From NCBI GenBank assembly GCA_039888615.1, contig JBDQQS010000014.1: 64,000 nt of DNA, one strand, 5' to 3'. The position numbers and the translations under genes are program-made. Under the pieces are notes generated by a model. That model saw only the letters and a list, made by a program, of their open reading frames with translations, was not told the origin of the DNA and did not search any database. Shown in pieces: positions 15,607 through 24,590 of the stretch (the stretch's first letter is position 1; each line of letters begins with the position of its first letter). The stretch is from Flavimaribacter sp039888615 (GTDB taxonomy: Bacteria > Pseudomonadota > Alphaproteobacteria > Rhizobiales > Rhizobiaceae).

Positions 15607-17411
15607 TGGAAAACAACCGCAACTACATCGTGGCGATCGTCCTCTCGCTGGCAATCCTGATTGGCTGGCAGTTTTTTTTCGTTCAGCCACGCATTGAGCA
15701 GGAGCGTGCGGCTCAACAGCAGCAAGCCGAATTGCAGGCGAACGCGCCGACGGCCGAGGAGCAGATTCAATCCGATCTGCCTGCAGCGACTTCCCAGGGC
15801 AGCGTTCCGGGAACCGAAAGCCCGTCAGGCGGCGCAACGATGTCGCGGGACGCTTCGCTTTCGCAGACTGACCGCGTGAACATTGACACCCCGGATCTCA
15901 CCGGCTCGATCAATCTGAAGGGCGCGCGCTTCGACGACCTGAAGCTGAAAAACTATCATCTCACTGTTGATCCATCGAGCCCGATCATCGAGCTTCTGTC
16001 TCCAGCCAATCTGGACAACGGGTATATCGCCGAGTTCGGCTTCGTCGGTAACGAAACGAGCGGGTCGGTTCCCGGTCCTGAAACGATCTGGTCCACCGAA
16101 AGTGGAACGCTCGCACCGGATTCTCCAGTTGTGCTTACCTGGGTCAATGACAAGGGCGTTGAATTCACCCGTACGATCGCCGTCGACGAGCATTATCTGT
16201 TCACGATCGAAGACAGCGTCGCCAATACGGGCGAGGCAGCTGTTTCGGTGTCGCCATATGGGCGCGTGACGCGGTTCGAGAAGCCGGACCTTACGGGCAT
16301 CTGGATTCTGCATGAGGGTCTGAAAGGCTACATCGGCGAAGACGGTCTTCAGGAAATCGACTATGACGACGTCGCGGAGGCCAGCACAATCACACCGGCG
16401 AAGGCGACAACCGGCTGGCTCGGTTTCGCCGACAAATACTGGGCGACCGCCATGGTGCCGACCCAGGGCAGGGAGTTTCAGTCGCGTTTCACCTATCGGG
16501 ACGACGGCGGCGTGCGCTACCAGGCGGATTTTCTTTCCGATCCCATCACGATCCAGCCCGGTGAAACGCAGTCGACAGAGCAATTGCTGTTTGCCGGGGC
16601 GAAGGAAGTGCCTGTTATCGACAGTTACCAGGAAGCCTACAACATCACCCATTTCGACCTGATGATCGACTGGGGCTGGTTCTTCTTCCTGACAAAGCCG
16701 ATGTTCTTCGTGCTCGACTACTTCTACAAGATGTTCGGCAATTTCGGCATCTCGATCCTGCTGACGACCGTCCTCGTCAAGCTCATCTTCTTCCCGCTCG
16801 CCAACAAGTCCTACAAATCGATGGCGGCCATGAAAAAGTTCCAGCCAAAGATCGAGGAACTGAAGGAAAAGTTCGGCGACGACCGTCAGGGCATGCAGAA
16901 GGCCATGATGGAACTCTACCGCAAGGAGAAGATAAATCCGGTCGCCGGATGCTGGCCGATGCTTCTCCAGATTCCGGTGTTCTTTGCGCTCTACAAGGTG
17001 CTGTATATCACCATCGAGATGCGCCACGCGCCGTTCTTCGGCTGGATCCAGGATCTTTCGGCGCCCGACCCGACCTCGGTCTTCAACCTGTTCGGCCTGC
17101 TTCCGTTCACGCCGCCGGCCATCTTGATGCTCGGGATCTGGCCGCTGATCATGGGCTTCACCATGTTCCTTCAGATGCGGATGAACCCGACCCCGCCAGA
17201 CCCGACCCAGGCGATGATCTTCAACTGGATGCCGGTGGTCTTCACGTTCATGCTGGCGAGTTTTCCGGCCGGCCTCGTCATCTACTGGGCCTGGAACAAC
17301 ACGCTGACGATCCTGCAACAGGGCGTGATCATGAAGCGCCAAGGCGTGGATATTCCGCTGTGGAGCAACCTTGTCGGGCTTCTCCGACGAAAACCCAAGG
17401 CTGCGGAATAG
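15606..17411 (+). CDS. yidC: Membrane protein insertase YidC
   Basis: This 601-aa insertase helps inner-membrane proteins fold and enter the bilayer, alone or with SecYEG. It has an N-terminal signal-anchor (IVAIVLSLAILIGWQFFFV), a large periplasmic domain (about 100-340) and the conserved hydrophobic core from FFFLTKPMFFVLDYFYKMFG onward. The cytoplasmic hairpin (FQPKIEELKEKFGDDRQGMQ) and the last three membrane helices follow. The start overlaps the rnpA stop. Confidence 0.97.
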   Translation: MENNRNYIVAIVLSLAILIGWQFFFVQPRIEQERAAQQQQAELQANAPTAEEQIQSDLPAATSQGSVPGTESPSGGATMSRDASLSQTDRVNIDTPDLTGSINLKGARFDDLKLKNYHLTVDPSSPIIELLSPANLDNGYIAEFGFVGNETSGSVPGPETIWSTESGTLAPDSPVVLTWVNDKGVEFTRTIAVDEHYLFTIEDSVANTGEAAVSVSPYGRVTRFEKPDLTGIWILHEGLKGYIGEDGLQEIDYDDVAEASTITPAKATTGWLGFADKYWATAMVPTQGREFQSRFTYRDDGGVRYQADFLSDPITIQPGETQSTEQLLFAGAKEVPVIDSYQEAYNITHFDLMIDWGWFFFLTKPMFFVLDYFYKMFGNFGISILLTTVLVKLIFFPLANKSYKSMAAMKKFQPKIEELKEKFGDDRQGMQKAMMELYRKEKINPVAGCWPMLLQIPVFFALYKVLYITIEMRHAPFFGWIQDLSAPDPTSVFNLFGLLPFTPPAILMLGIWPLIMGFTMFLQMRMNPTPPDPTQAMIFNWMPVVFTFMLASFPAGLVIYWAWNNTLTILQQGVIMKRQGVDIPLWSNLVGLLRRKPKAAE

Positions 17412-17426
17412 ATTCCTTCCGATCCG

Positions 17427-18080
17427 ATGGACAGCGACGCCGATCACATGGAGAACTCGCCTTTTTCGCGCCCCTGGACCTTCATCCGGGGCGTTCCGGC
17501 GATGAAGTTCCTGCCGCCGGAAGGCCCACCTGAAGTCGCCTTCGCCGGCCGCTCCAATGTTGGCAAGTCGTCGCTGATCAACGCTCTCGTACGGCAGAAG
17601 AGCCTGGCTCGCACTTCCAATACGCCGGGTCGCACGCAGGAACTGAATTATTTTGTGCCGGAAGGTTATTCTGGAGAAGCAGGCGACCTGCCGCCGATTG
17701 CACTGGTCGACATGCCCGGATACGGCTTCGCCAAGGCGCCGAAAATACAGGTCGACCAATGGACGCGTCTCGTCTTCGATTTTCTGCGCGGCAGGGCTAC
17801 GCTGAAGCGCGCATTCGTGCTGATCGACGCGCGCCACGGAATCAAGAAGAACGACGAAGACGTGCTCGACCTGATGGACAAGGCGGCTGTCTCCTATCAA
17901 ATCGTTCTGACGAAGACAGACAAGATAAAGGCTGCCGGGCTTCCTCACCTGATCGGGGAGACAACAAGCAGGCTGGCCAAAAGGCCGGCCGCTTTTCCAC
18001 AGGTTCTCGCAACGTCCTCCGAGAAGGCGGCTGGCCTGGAGGAATTGCGGGACGCCATCCTCTTTGCTGCAAGAGCTTGA
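17427..18080 (+). CDS. yihA: Ribosome biogenesis GTPase YihA/EngB
   Basis: This 217-aa TRAFAC GTPase is required for 50S assembly. The G motifs are present: G1 AGRSNVGKSSL, G2/TNTPGRTQ, G3 DMPGYGFA, G4 LTKTDKIK and G5 ATSSEKAAG. It lies 15 bp after yidC. The first Met at 17427 gives the normal N-terminus for the group, with an internal Met at residue 8 as an alternative. Confidence 0.95.
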   Translation: MDSDADHMENSPFSRPWTFIRGVPAMKFLPPEGPPEVAFAGRSNVGKSSLINALVRQKSLARTSNTPGRTQELNYFVPEGYSGEAGDLPPIALVDMPGYGFAKAPKIQVDQWTRLVFDFLRGRATLKRAFVLIDARHGIKKNDEDVLDLMDKAAVSYQIVLTKTDKIKAAGLPHLIGETTSRLAKRPAAFPQVLATSSEKAAGLEELRDAILFAARA

Positions 18081-18143
18081 TAAGCTGCGACTTTATCAAT
18101 TAACTGTCTGGATGGCCCGCAAACGGCGGCGCATGGGAGTAAT

Positions 18144-18914
18144 GTGTTCATGACAGGAGACGGCAAGCACGAGCCTCAACAAGTGGCGATGGCCTGGGCC
18201 GTGCATGCTCTGACGGCTTCGGGCATCGTGCTGGGTTTCCTTGCTCTCGTCGCGATATTGGACAATGACAAGACCGCGGTTTTCATGTGGTTGGGTCTTG
18301 CCCTGTTTGTCGACGGCATCGACGGAACAATCGCCCGAAAGCTGCACGTGCGCGACGTCACGCCTCAATTCGATGGCACGACCCTCGACAATGTGATCGA
18401 TTATTTCAACTACGTCGCCGTGCCAGCAATGATGGTCTACTGGTTCGGCCTCGTTCCGGATGGCTGGGCAACTATATCGGCCGCCGCGATCATGGCCGTA
18501 TCGCTCTACACTTTCGCCAATACGGCGGTCAAAACGTCAGACTACTATTTCTCAGGCTTCCCGGCGCTGTGGAACGTGGTCGTGCTCTATTTTCACATCC
18601 TCCAGACCAGTCCGACGATCAATCTGGTTGTGATCGTCATATTGTGCGTTCTGACATTCATCCCGTTGAAATATGTGCACCCGTTCCGCGTCACCGAATG
18701 GCGAAACGTCACCGTTCCGGTGACGGTGCTGTGGGCGGCGACAACGCTTCGGCTGGTGCTCATTCCCCCGGAAGGATCGAAGATACCGGACGCCTCTTCG
18801 ATCATCTTCTGGCTGTGGATTTTGTCGACTTTCTATTTCGCGGCGTTGTCGCTGTGGCGCTCGCTGAGACCGGAGCTTGACAAAAAGCCGCCAGGCCAGG
18901 ACACGCCGCCCTAG
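18144..18914 (+). CDS. pcs: Phosphatidylcholine synthase
   Basis: Pcs condenses CDP-diacylglycerol with choline to make phosphatidylcholine in the inner membrane. The 256-aa protein has several hydrophobic helices and a CDP-alcohol phosphotransferase motif, DGIDGTIARKLHVRD followed by FDGTTLDNVIDYF, in the slightly extended form seen in bacterial Pcs. Pcs is typical of rhizobia and other host-associated alphaproteobacteria and depends on choline taken from the environment. Confidence 0.93.
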   Translation: MFMTGDGKHEPQQVAMAWAVHALTASGIVLGFLALVAILDNDKTAVFMWLGLALFVDGIDGTIARKLHVRDVTPQFDGTTLDNVIDYFNYVAVPAMMVYWFGLVPDGWATISAAAIMAVSLYTFANTAVKTSDYYFSGFPALWNVVVLYFHILQTSPTINLVVIVILCVLTFIPLKYVHPFRVTEWRNVTVPVTVLWAATTLRLVLIPPEGSKIPDASSIIFWLWILSTFYFAALSLWRSLRPELDKKPPGQDTPP

Positions 18915-19445
18915 CCGACAGATCCTTCGCCACTCAATGACATGTCCAGAAGGAACCGCGATTTCGGAAAAAAAAGCCTGCTGGAAGGAATAAGCTCCGT
19001 CGTGGAAATGCGCGATCACTGTGAGGACCAGGTATTGGTCGCCGGGAGAAACACCGAGGATCGCCTGCACTGAAAGCTCCGGCTCCGTCAGTAAAACGCG
19101 CCGGGTCACCTTGAGGGTTGGCCGATCGAACTGCGATGAAAAGATTTGCTTGAGGTTGACGTTGTCGAACACCGAAGGCTCGATCTCCACGAAGCCGAGC
19201 TGATCCGGACCTTGGATGGCTGCGGCTGGGACGGAGGCGAAATCCATATCGAGGCGGGCGGTCTGGGCAGCGGCATGCGCCTCTACGCCATGCCCGAGAC
19301 GATGCGCGAAACGCGCCTCGATATCGAACGGCTGATCACAACGCCAAAAGGCGCCGAGCGGCGCCTTTATGTTCGCGTACAACAGGAAGACGGTCAGCGC
19401 GCCTGAGCCAGCCTCATATATGTGATATCGGTCTGAACCCGGAGC
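18915..19445. other. Gene-poor stretch after pcs
   Basis: No intact gene is evident. A plus-strand frame at about 19146-19406 looks like a protein C-terminus (separate entry). The long minus-strand frame across this stretch runs on into the antisense of pcs and is not believed. Confidence 0.4.
19146..19406 (+). pseudogene. Possible C-terminal remnant of a larger protein
   Basis: The frame reads with G/C-rich third codon positions and ends RLYVRVQQEDGQRA. This resembles the end of larger proteins that finish with a Y-x-R-x2-QEDG strand. Only a TTG could start it and no ribosome site is obvious. The upstream frames are closed, so it is likely the tail of a decayed gene. It could also be a short genuine hypothetical gene. 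Confidence 0.3.
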
Positions 19446-19446
19446 G

Positions 19447-19950
19447 TCAGCCCGACTGGGTCGCCTTCGGCTCGAAGGTCAGGGCAACGCCGTTTATGCA
19501 GTGACGCTTGCCGGTCGGCGGCGGACCGTCGTCGAACACATGGCCGAGATGGCCGCCGCAGCGGCTGCAGTGAACCTCGGTGCGCGTCATGAAGAAGCTG
19601 CGATCGGTCTTCGTGCCGACCGCGCCCGGCAACGCCTCGTAGAAGCTCGGCCAGCCGGTGCCGCTTTCATACTTGGTCTCCGACGCGTAAAGCGGAAGAT
19701 CGCAACCGGCGCAATTAAAGGCGCCGGCGCGCTTCTCATTCAGAAGAGGACTGGTGAAGGCGCGCTCCGTCGCTTCATGGCGCAGGACCGCGTATTGCTC
19801 GTCGGTGAGCATGGCCTTCCATTCCGCGTCCGTATGGGTGACTTCGAATTCCTCGCTCGCCTGCGCAGGGACCGACATCTGTCTTGCCGCAGCAAAAGCG
19901 CCCACTACGGCGACGGCCGCGCCCGACAGGAGTGATCGACGACTGATCAT
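19447..19950 (-). CDS. msrB: Peptide-methionine (R)-S-oxide reductase MsrB, exported
   Basis: MsrB reduces methionine-R-sulfoxide in proteins. Starting at ATG 19950, the 167-aa product begins MISRRSLLSGAAVAVVGAFA, a twin-arginine-like signal, so it probably works in the periplasm. The enzyme domain has zinc pairs Cys80/Cys83 (CAGC) and Cys128/Cys131 (CSRC), the GTGWPSF motif and catalytic Cys151 in RHCINGVALTF. A longer in-frame start to 20088 would bury the signal and is rejected. Confidence 0.92.
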   Translation of the reverse strand: MISRRSLLSGAAVAVVGAFAAARQMSVPAQASEEFEVTHTDAEWKAMLTDEQYAVLRHEATERAFTSPLLNEKRAGAFNCAGCDLPLYASETKYESGTGWPSFYEALPGAVGTKTDRSFFMTRTEVHCSRCGGHLGHVFDDGPPPTGKRHCINGVALTFEPKATQSG

Positions 19951-20105
19951 TGTTCCGTCTCCTTGTTTCTCGAAGCAAATATAATCAAAAGCGCGATGAC
20001 GTTCCCATGAACTTTTCGCGAGTGGCATGTGTTTTCGCCGCGGAAGAGCCAATTGCCCCTCGCCGGCAATGCCGCTACAACACCGCAAATCAATAGGGAT
20101 ACTCC

Positions 20106-21011
20106 ATGACCGACATCACGACAGACAAGGGCGGCAAGGCTGAACTGCAGGCGGAATTCCTCGCCGAGGCGCTGCCTTACATGCAGCGTTACGAAAACCG
20201 CACCATTGTCGTGAAATACGGCGGCAACGCTATGGGCGACGACACGCTCGGTCAGGCTTTCGCTCGCGACGTCGCGCTGCTCAAGCAGTCGGGCATCAAC
20301 CCGATTGTGGTCCATGGCGGCGGACCGCAGATTGGCGCGATGCTAAACAAGATGGGCATCGAATCGAAATTCGAGGGCGGACTGCGCGTCACCGACGAGA
20401 AGACGGTCGAGATCGTCGAGATGGTGCTCGCAGGCTCCATCAACAAGGAAATCGTCGCTATGATCAACGCCGAGGGCGAATGGGCGATTGGCCTCTGCGG
20501 CAAGGACGGCAACATGGTCTTCGCCAAGAAGGCGCACAAGACCATGATCGACCCGGATTCCAACATCGAGAGGATCCTCGATCTCGGTTTCGTCGGCGAA
20601 GTCGTCGAGGTCGATCGCACGCTTCTCGATCTGCTCGCGAAGTCCGAGATGATCCCGGTGATCGCGCCGGTGGCGCCTGGACGCGACGGGCACACCTACA
20701 ACATCAACGCGGACACGTTCGCCGGCGCCATCGCCGGCGCGCTGTCGGCCTCGCGCCTTCTGTTCCTGACCGACGTTCCGGGCGTCCTCGATCGGAACGG
20801 CACTCTGATCAAGGAACTTTCGGTCGGCGAGGCGCGCACCCTGATCGCCGACGGAACCATTTCCGGCGGGATGATCCCGAAAGTCGAAACCTGCATCCAG
20901 GCGATCGAGGCGGGCGTCGAGGGCGTGGTCATTCTCAACGGCAAAACCCGTCACGCAGTGCTGCTGGAAATCATGACGGAACACGGCGCCGGAACCCTGA
21001 TAGTTCCTTAA
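20106..21011 (+). CDS. argB: Acetylglutamate kinase
   Basis: ArgB phosphorylates N-acetylglutamate, the second step of arginine synthesis. The 301-aa amino-acid-kinase fold shows VVKYGGNAMGDD, the VVHGGGPQIG loop, YNINADTFAGAIAGAL and the C-terminal ISGGMIPKVETCIQAIEAGV-like region (seen as SGGMIPKVETCIQAIEAGV). It is transcribed away from msrB. In related genomes argB also follows the yihA block. Confidence 0.96.
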   Translation: MTDITTDKGGKAELQAEFLAEALPYMQRYENRTIVVKYGGNAMGDDTLGQAFARDVALLKQSGINPIVVHGGGPQIGAMLNKMGIESKFEGGLRVTDEKTVEIVEMVLAGSINKEIVAMINAEGEWAIGLCGKDGNMVFAKKAHKTMIDPDSNIERILDLGFVGEVVEVDRTLLDLLAKSEMIPVIAPVAPGRDGHTYNINADTFAGAIAGALSASRLLFLTDVPGVLDRNGTLIKELSVGEARTLIADGTISGGMIPKVETCIQAIEAGVEGVVILNGKTRHAVLLEIMTEHGAGTLIVP

Positions 21012-21060
21012 GATATTGTTTTAGTTGTATATATTCATATTTTGGCGTGGTTTCTGCAAA

Positions 21061-21193
21061 TCTGGCTTTGTTTCGGGAATTCGGATTTTCGCCGATTTCA
21101 GGGGTCTGGCTTTGTTTCGGGAATCCGGAAATTTCGGCGATTCAGACCGGTTCTTCGATCGTCAATCAAATCTGGCATTGTTTCGGGAATCCG
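21061..21193. repeat. Three imperfect direct repeats after argB
   Basis: The core tctggctttgtttcgggaat occurs at 21061-21080 and 21105-21124, and again at 21171-21190 with one change (cattg). Copies 1 and 2 extend over about 44 bp, each ending with ttcg-cgatt-ca. Copy 3 begins 66 bp after copy 2. The block fills the space between two convergent genes, argB and the EamA gene. It could encode a structured 3' end or bind a protein; no clean terminator hairpin was found. Confidence 0.7.
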
Positions 21194-21319
21194 CGTTTTC
21201 ACGTCTCTTACGCCCATAGGCGAGCGGAATACAACGCGCCTCATATAGCATAAAACGGGGCGAAACGCACCGGGAAAGTTCTTGCTTCGTTTCTGTTCGA
21301 ACGTGCGCTGCAACGTTTG

Positions 21320-22225
21320 TCAGGTCACCGCCACGAGTACGATCACGCCGGCGACAATCAGCAGGGTTCCGGCGATTTCCAGGCGACTGACCGATTCACG
21401 GAAGATGAAGACCGACGAGGCGTAGGTGAAAATGATCTCGACCTGCGCCAGCACCTTCACATAGGCCGCCTGCTGCAGCGTCATGGCCATGAACCAGCCG
21501 AAGGAGGCGGTGGCGCCGGCGAGGCCGACGATCAGCGCCGGCTTCCAGGCTGCGGCGATGCGGCTGATTTCCTCACGATCGCGCCAGAGCATCCAGGCAA
21601 ACATCACCACCGTCTGGAACACAATGACAAAGGCGAGCGTGACAGCGGCCTGCATCATGAAATTCGGACCGCCCAGCGAAAGCGAGGCCGCGCGGTAAGC
21701 TACGGCTGCAACGCCGAAACCGGTTCCCGATGCGATGCCGATCAGGGCGATGCGGCTGAAAATCGCGGTGAACAATCCGGTCCAGCTGATCGGTCCACGG
21801 GCGACGGACAGGATCATGACGCCGAAAACCGCAATCGCGATCGCAACGAGGCTGCCCGGGCTCATCGTCTCGCCCAGGAAAATCAGTCCGAAAAACGCCG
21901 CCTGAGCCGGCTCGGTGCGCGAATAGGCGGTGCCGACCGTGAAGTTGCGAAATGAAAAGAGGTAGACCAGAAGCAGGGTGCCGACGATCTGCCCAAGCGC
22001 ACCGACAATCGCCCAGACGAAGAAGGCGCCGTTGAGGTCTGGAAAGGCAAACCCCGCTCCGTAACGAAGCGCCAGCACGAAAAAAATCGCGAAGGGAAAG
22101 CCGAATCCGAAGCGCACGAAAGTGGCGCCCGTCGTTCCCATGACGCCCTTGAGATGTTTCTGCATTGCGGAGCGGACATTCTGCAGGAACGCAGCCGCTA
22201 TCGTGATGGGAATCCAGAGTTCCAT
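21320..22225 (-). CDS. EamA/DMT-family transporter
   Basis: This inner-membrane protein of about 301 aa has ten hydrophobic segments arranged as two five-helix repeats. Signature stretches are the RTEPAQAAFFGLIFLGE end of repeat one and the AQVEIIFTYASSVFIFRE end of repeat two, each with the family's conserved glutamate before a final helix. The substrate is unknown. I use ATG 22225 (MELWIPITIA). An ATG at 22246 adds seven residues. Confidence 0.85.
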   Translation of the reverse strand: MELWIPITIAAAFLQNVRSAMQKHLKGVMGTTGATFVRFGFGFPFAIFFVLALRYGAGFAFPDLNGAFFVWAIVGALGQIVGTLLLVYLFSFRNFTVGTAYSRTEPAQAAFFGLIFLGETMSPGSLVAIAIAVFGVMILSVARGPISWTGLFTAIFSRIALIGIASGTGFGVAAVAYRAASLSLGGPNFMMQAAVTLAFVIVFQTVVMFAWMLWRDREEISRIAAAWKPALIVGLAGATASFGWFMAMTLQQAAYVKVLAQVEIIFTYASSVFIFRESVSRLEIAGTLLIVAGVIVLVAVT

Positions 22226-22327
22226 ATCCGTCGTGACTAGAGACAAATATTGGATTTGCCAATGGAGCCCGATAGGATTTATGCAAGGACGACAGACTTT
22301 TCAGCTCACAGCGTGGCGCCAACACAC

Positions 22328-23041
22328 ATGATCGAAAACCTTCCGAACAAAACAGATTTTGATCGCATCACCGACTGGGTTTTCGATCTCGACAATACGC
22401 TGTACCCGCGTCACACGGATCTGTTCTCCCAGATAGACCGCAACATGACCGATTATGTATCGACATTGTTGCGCCTGCCGCGCAAAAAAGCCCGTGAATT
22501 ACAGAAACAATATTACCGGGACCACGGCACGACGCTGAACGGGCTGATGAACCTGCACAAGATCGATCCGAACGATTTCCTCGAGAAAGTGCATGATATC
22601 GACTATTCGTGGGTCAAGCCGGACGCGGCGCTTGGAGAGGCGATCCGAACGCTGCCCGGCCGCAAGTTTATCTTCACCAATGGCGATCTCGGCCATGCGC
22701 AACGCACCGCCCAAGCCCTCGGCATTCTCGAACATTTCGACGAGATATTCGATATCCTTGCGGCTGGCCTGACGCCGAAGCCGGCGCGCCAGACCTACGA
22801 TCTGTTCCTGCAACAGCATGGCGTCCACAGTGAGCAGGCGGTGATGTTCGAGGATTTGCCGCGTAACCTTGTCGTGCCCAAGGATCTTGGCATGGCGACC
22901 GTGCTCGTTGTTCCCCACAATCTGGACCAGGCGCTGGGCGAAGCCTGGGAACATGATGGCCGCGAGGGCGAGCATATCGATTATGTGACGGACAATCTGG
23001 CTGATTTTCTCGGACATTACCTCTCGATCGCGGCGGACTGA
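22328..23041 (+). CDS. Pyrimidine 5'-nucleotidase (HAD superfamily)
   Basis: This 237-aa HAD phosphatase removes phosphate from pyrimidine nucleotides. Motif I is FDLDNTLYP, motif II the Thr in FIFTNGD, Lys in LTPKPARQTYD and motif IV FEDLPRNL. ATG 22328 is chosen because the conserved N-terminus begins there; an ATG at 22250 would add an unconserved leader. In related genomes this gene also lies near dapD. Its end overlaps the decayed ABC ATPase on the other strand by 25 bp. Confidence 0.9.
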   Translation: MIENLPNKTDFDRITDWVFDLDNTLYPRHTDLFSQIDRNMTDYVSTLLRLPRKKARELQKQYYRDHGTTLNGLMNLHKIDPNDFLEKVHDIDYSWVKPDAALGEAIRTLPGRKFIFTNGDLGHAQRTAQALGILEHFDEIFDILAAGLTPKPARQTYDLFLQQHGVHSEQAVMFEDLPRNLVVPKDLGMATVLVVPHNLDQALGEAWEHDGREGEHIDYVTDNLADFLGHYLSIAAD

Positions 23042-23481
23042 GTCTCTGTCGCCGCACACCATCCGGCCGCGGCCATGAGCGAACGCATGTAGGCGTTCCG
23101 CGACCTGAACATGACATCGTCCGTCGGACCCTCATCGACGATCTCGCCTTGTCTGAGCACGACAATCCGGTCGCTGATGCTCGATACGACCTGCAGATCA
23201 TGACTTATGAAGAACAGACCGAGACCCATATCGTCGCGAAGATCCATCAGGAGATTGAGGATCTGGGCCTGGACGGAAACGTCGAGCGCCGAAACGGCCT
23301 CGTCGGCAACAAGGAGATCGGGGCTGGTGACGATGCCCCGCGCGATCGCAATCCGCTGGCGCTGGCCGGCTGAAGAGGCAATCAGGCGGTTGAACGAGGT
23401 CATGGTCCGGCTCCAGAACAAGGGTTCCGGATCCATTACCAGCCGATCAATATAAAACGCCGGTGACGGCGCTGACGCCAT
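23017..23481 (-). pseudogene. Decayed oligopeptide-type ABC ATPase (C-terminal half)
   Basis: The readable frame keeps the ABC signature end AGQRQRIAIARG, Walker B LLVADEAVSALD and the switch His in FFISHDLQVV. It ends with the RNAYMRSLM segment typical of DppD/OppF-type C-termini. The Walker A domain and everything before the signature is missing, and the 36 residues upstream of AGQRQ are unrelated. With about half the usual 320 residues, no partner permeases and an overlapping neighbour, it is a remnant and not a working ATPase. Confidence 0.8.
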
Positions 23482-23545
23482 CGCCGGCCTGTTCGCGAGA
23501 CTTACGCCATGCCACTTGTCAGCGGGCTGCGGCGACAGCTTCCAA

Positions 23546-24397
23546 TCACTCTGTCTCCACGCCGTAGCGTTCGGCGATGATCGACCAGGCCTCCTCGGCC
23601 GTTTCGACGAAGCTGATCAAGTCGAGGTCCTCGGGCGCAATCGTGCCGAAATCGGCCAGCTCCTTGAAATTGACGACGCGGTTCCAGAATTCAGAGCCGA
23701 ACAGGATCACCGGAACCCTGTCCATGCGTTCGGTCTGGATGAGCGTCAGCGTCTCGAAGAGTTCGTCCATGGTGCCGAAACCGCCCGGGAAAACGGCGAC
23801 CGCCTTGGCGCGCATCATGAAATGCATCTTGCGGATGGCGAAATAGTGGAAATTGAAGCAGAGTTCCGGATCGATGTAGCGATTGGGCGCCTGCTCGTGC
23901 GGCAGAACGATGTTGAGACCGATCGACGGGGCCTCGATTTCCGAAGCGCCGCGATTGCCGGCCTCCATGACACCCGGCCCGCCGCCGGTCATGACAACAA
24001 ACTCGCTGTAGCCGGACAGGGCGGAATGCTGCGAGCAGAGGGCCGCGAATTTGCGCGCCTCTTCATAGTAGACGGAGGCCGCAGTGAGATTGCGCCACTG
24101 GGTTTCGTTGCGCGCGGCAGTGGGTTTTTCTCCCGGCGCCGGAATGCGCGCGCCGCCCTGGATGACGACGGTCGATTTGACGCCGCGCTCGCTGAGCAGC
24201 ATTTCCGGCTTTAGCAGTTCGAGCTGCAGACGCACCGGCCGCAACTCCTCCCGGCACATGAAATCCTCGTCGGTGAAGGCGAGACGATAGGCGGGCGCGG
24301 TCGTTTGCGGCGTCGCCGGCGTCTGCCGGGCGCGTATCGTGTCGGTCCGGGATGTCGGAAGCGGATCCCAGTCTTCTGTCTTGGGTGTGAAACTCAT
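23546..24397 (-). CDS. LOG-family protein (TIGR00730-type Rossmann fold)
   Basis: This 283-aa protein has the LOG-family signature: MTGGGPGVMEAGNRGASE, later PGGFGTMDELFETLTLIQ. These residues form the phosphoribohydrolase site that releases bases from nucleoside monophosphates. The N-terminal 90 residues are an extension with charged and Pro-rich segments, as in other alphaproteobacterial members. ATG 24397 is chosen; upstream in-frame sequence is low complexity. It is divergent from dapD. Confidence 0.88.
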   Translation of the reverse strand: MSFTPKTEDWDPLPTSRTDTIRARQTPATPQTTAPAYRLAFTDEDFMCREELRPVRLQLELLKPEMLLSERGVKSTVVIQGGARIPAPGEKPTAARNETQWRNLTAASVYYEEARKFAALCSQHSALSGYSEFVVMTGGGPGVMEAGNRGASEIEAPSIGLNIVLPHEQAPNRYIDPELCFNFHYFAIRKMHFMMRAKAVAVFPGGFGTMDELFETLTLIQTERMDRVPVILFGSEFWNRVVNFKELADFGTIAPEDLDLISFVETAEEAWSIIAERYGVETE

Positions 24398-24590
24398 GGA
24401 TTTTCCTTTCGCGATACCGCCGCCGCCCCGGCGCGCGGGCCGCTGATTGACGCCCCGCTTTTCCTCCCTTACTAGCTTGTCCGCAGACACAGCACGACCG
24501 GCGCATGACCGGCGCAGCCTATCATGGCCTGTTCCGGCCGACCGCCAGAATAGCGCCCGACCGTTAAGGAAACCTCCAAGGAATACACGA

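Noticed and set aside
15825..17948. 707-residue minus-strand frame across yidC and yihA
   Set aside because: It is a shadow in a G/C-rich region; both plus-strand genes have all their motifs and fit the conserved order.
18552..19382. 276-residue minus-strand frame running from the pcs gene into the following gap
   Set aside because: Half of it is antisense to pcs and the rest has no recognised pattern, so I do not annotate a gene there.
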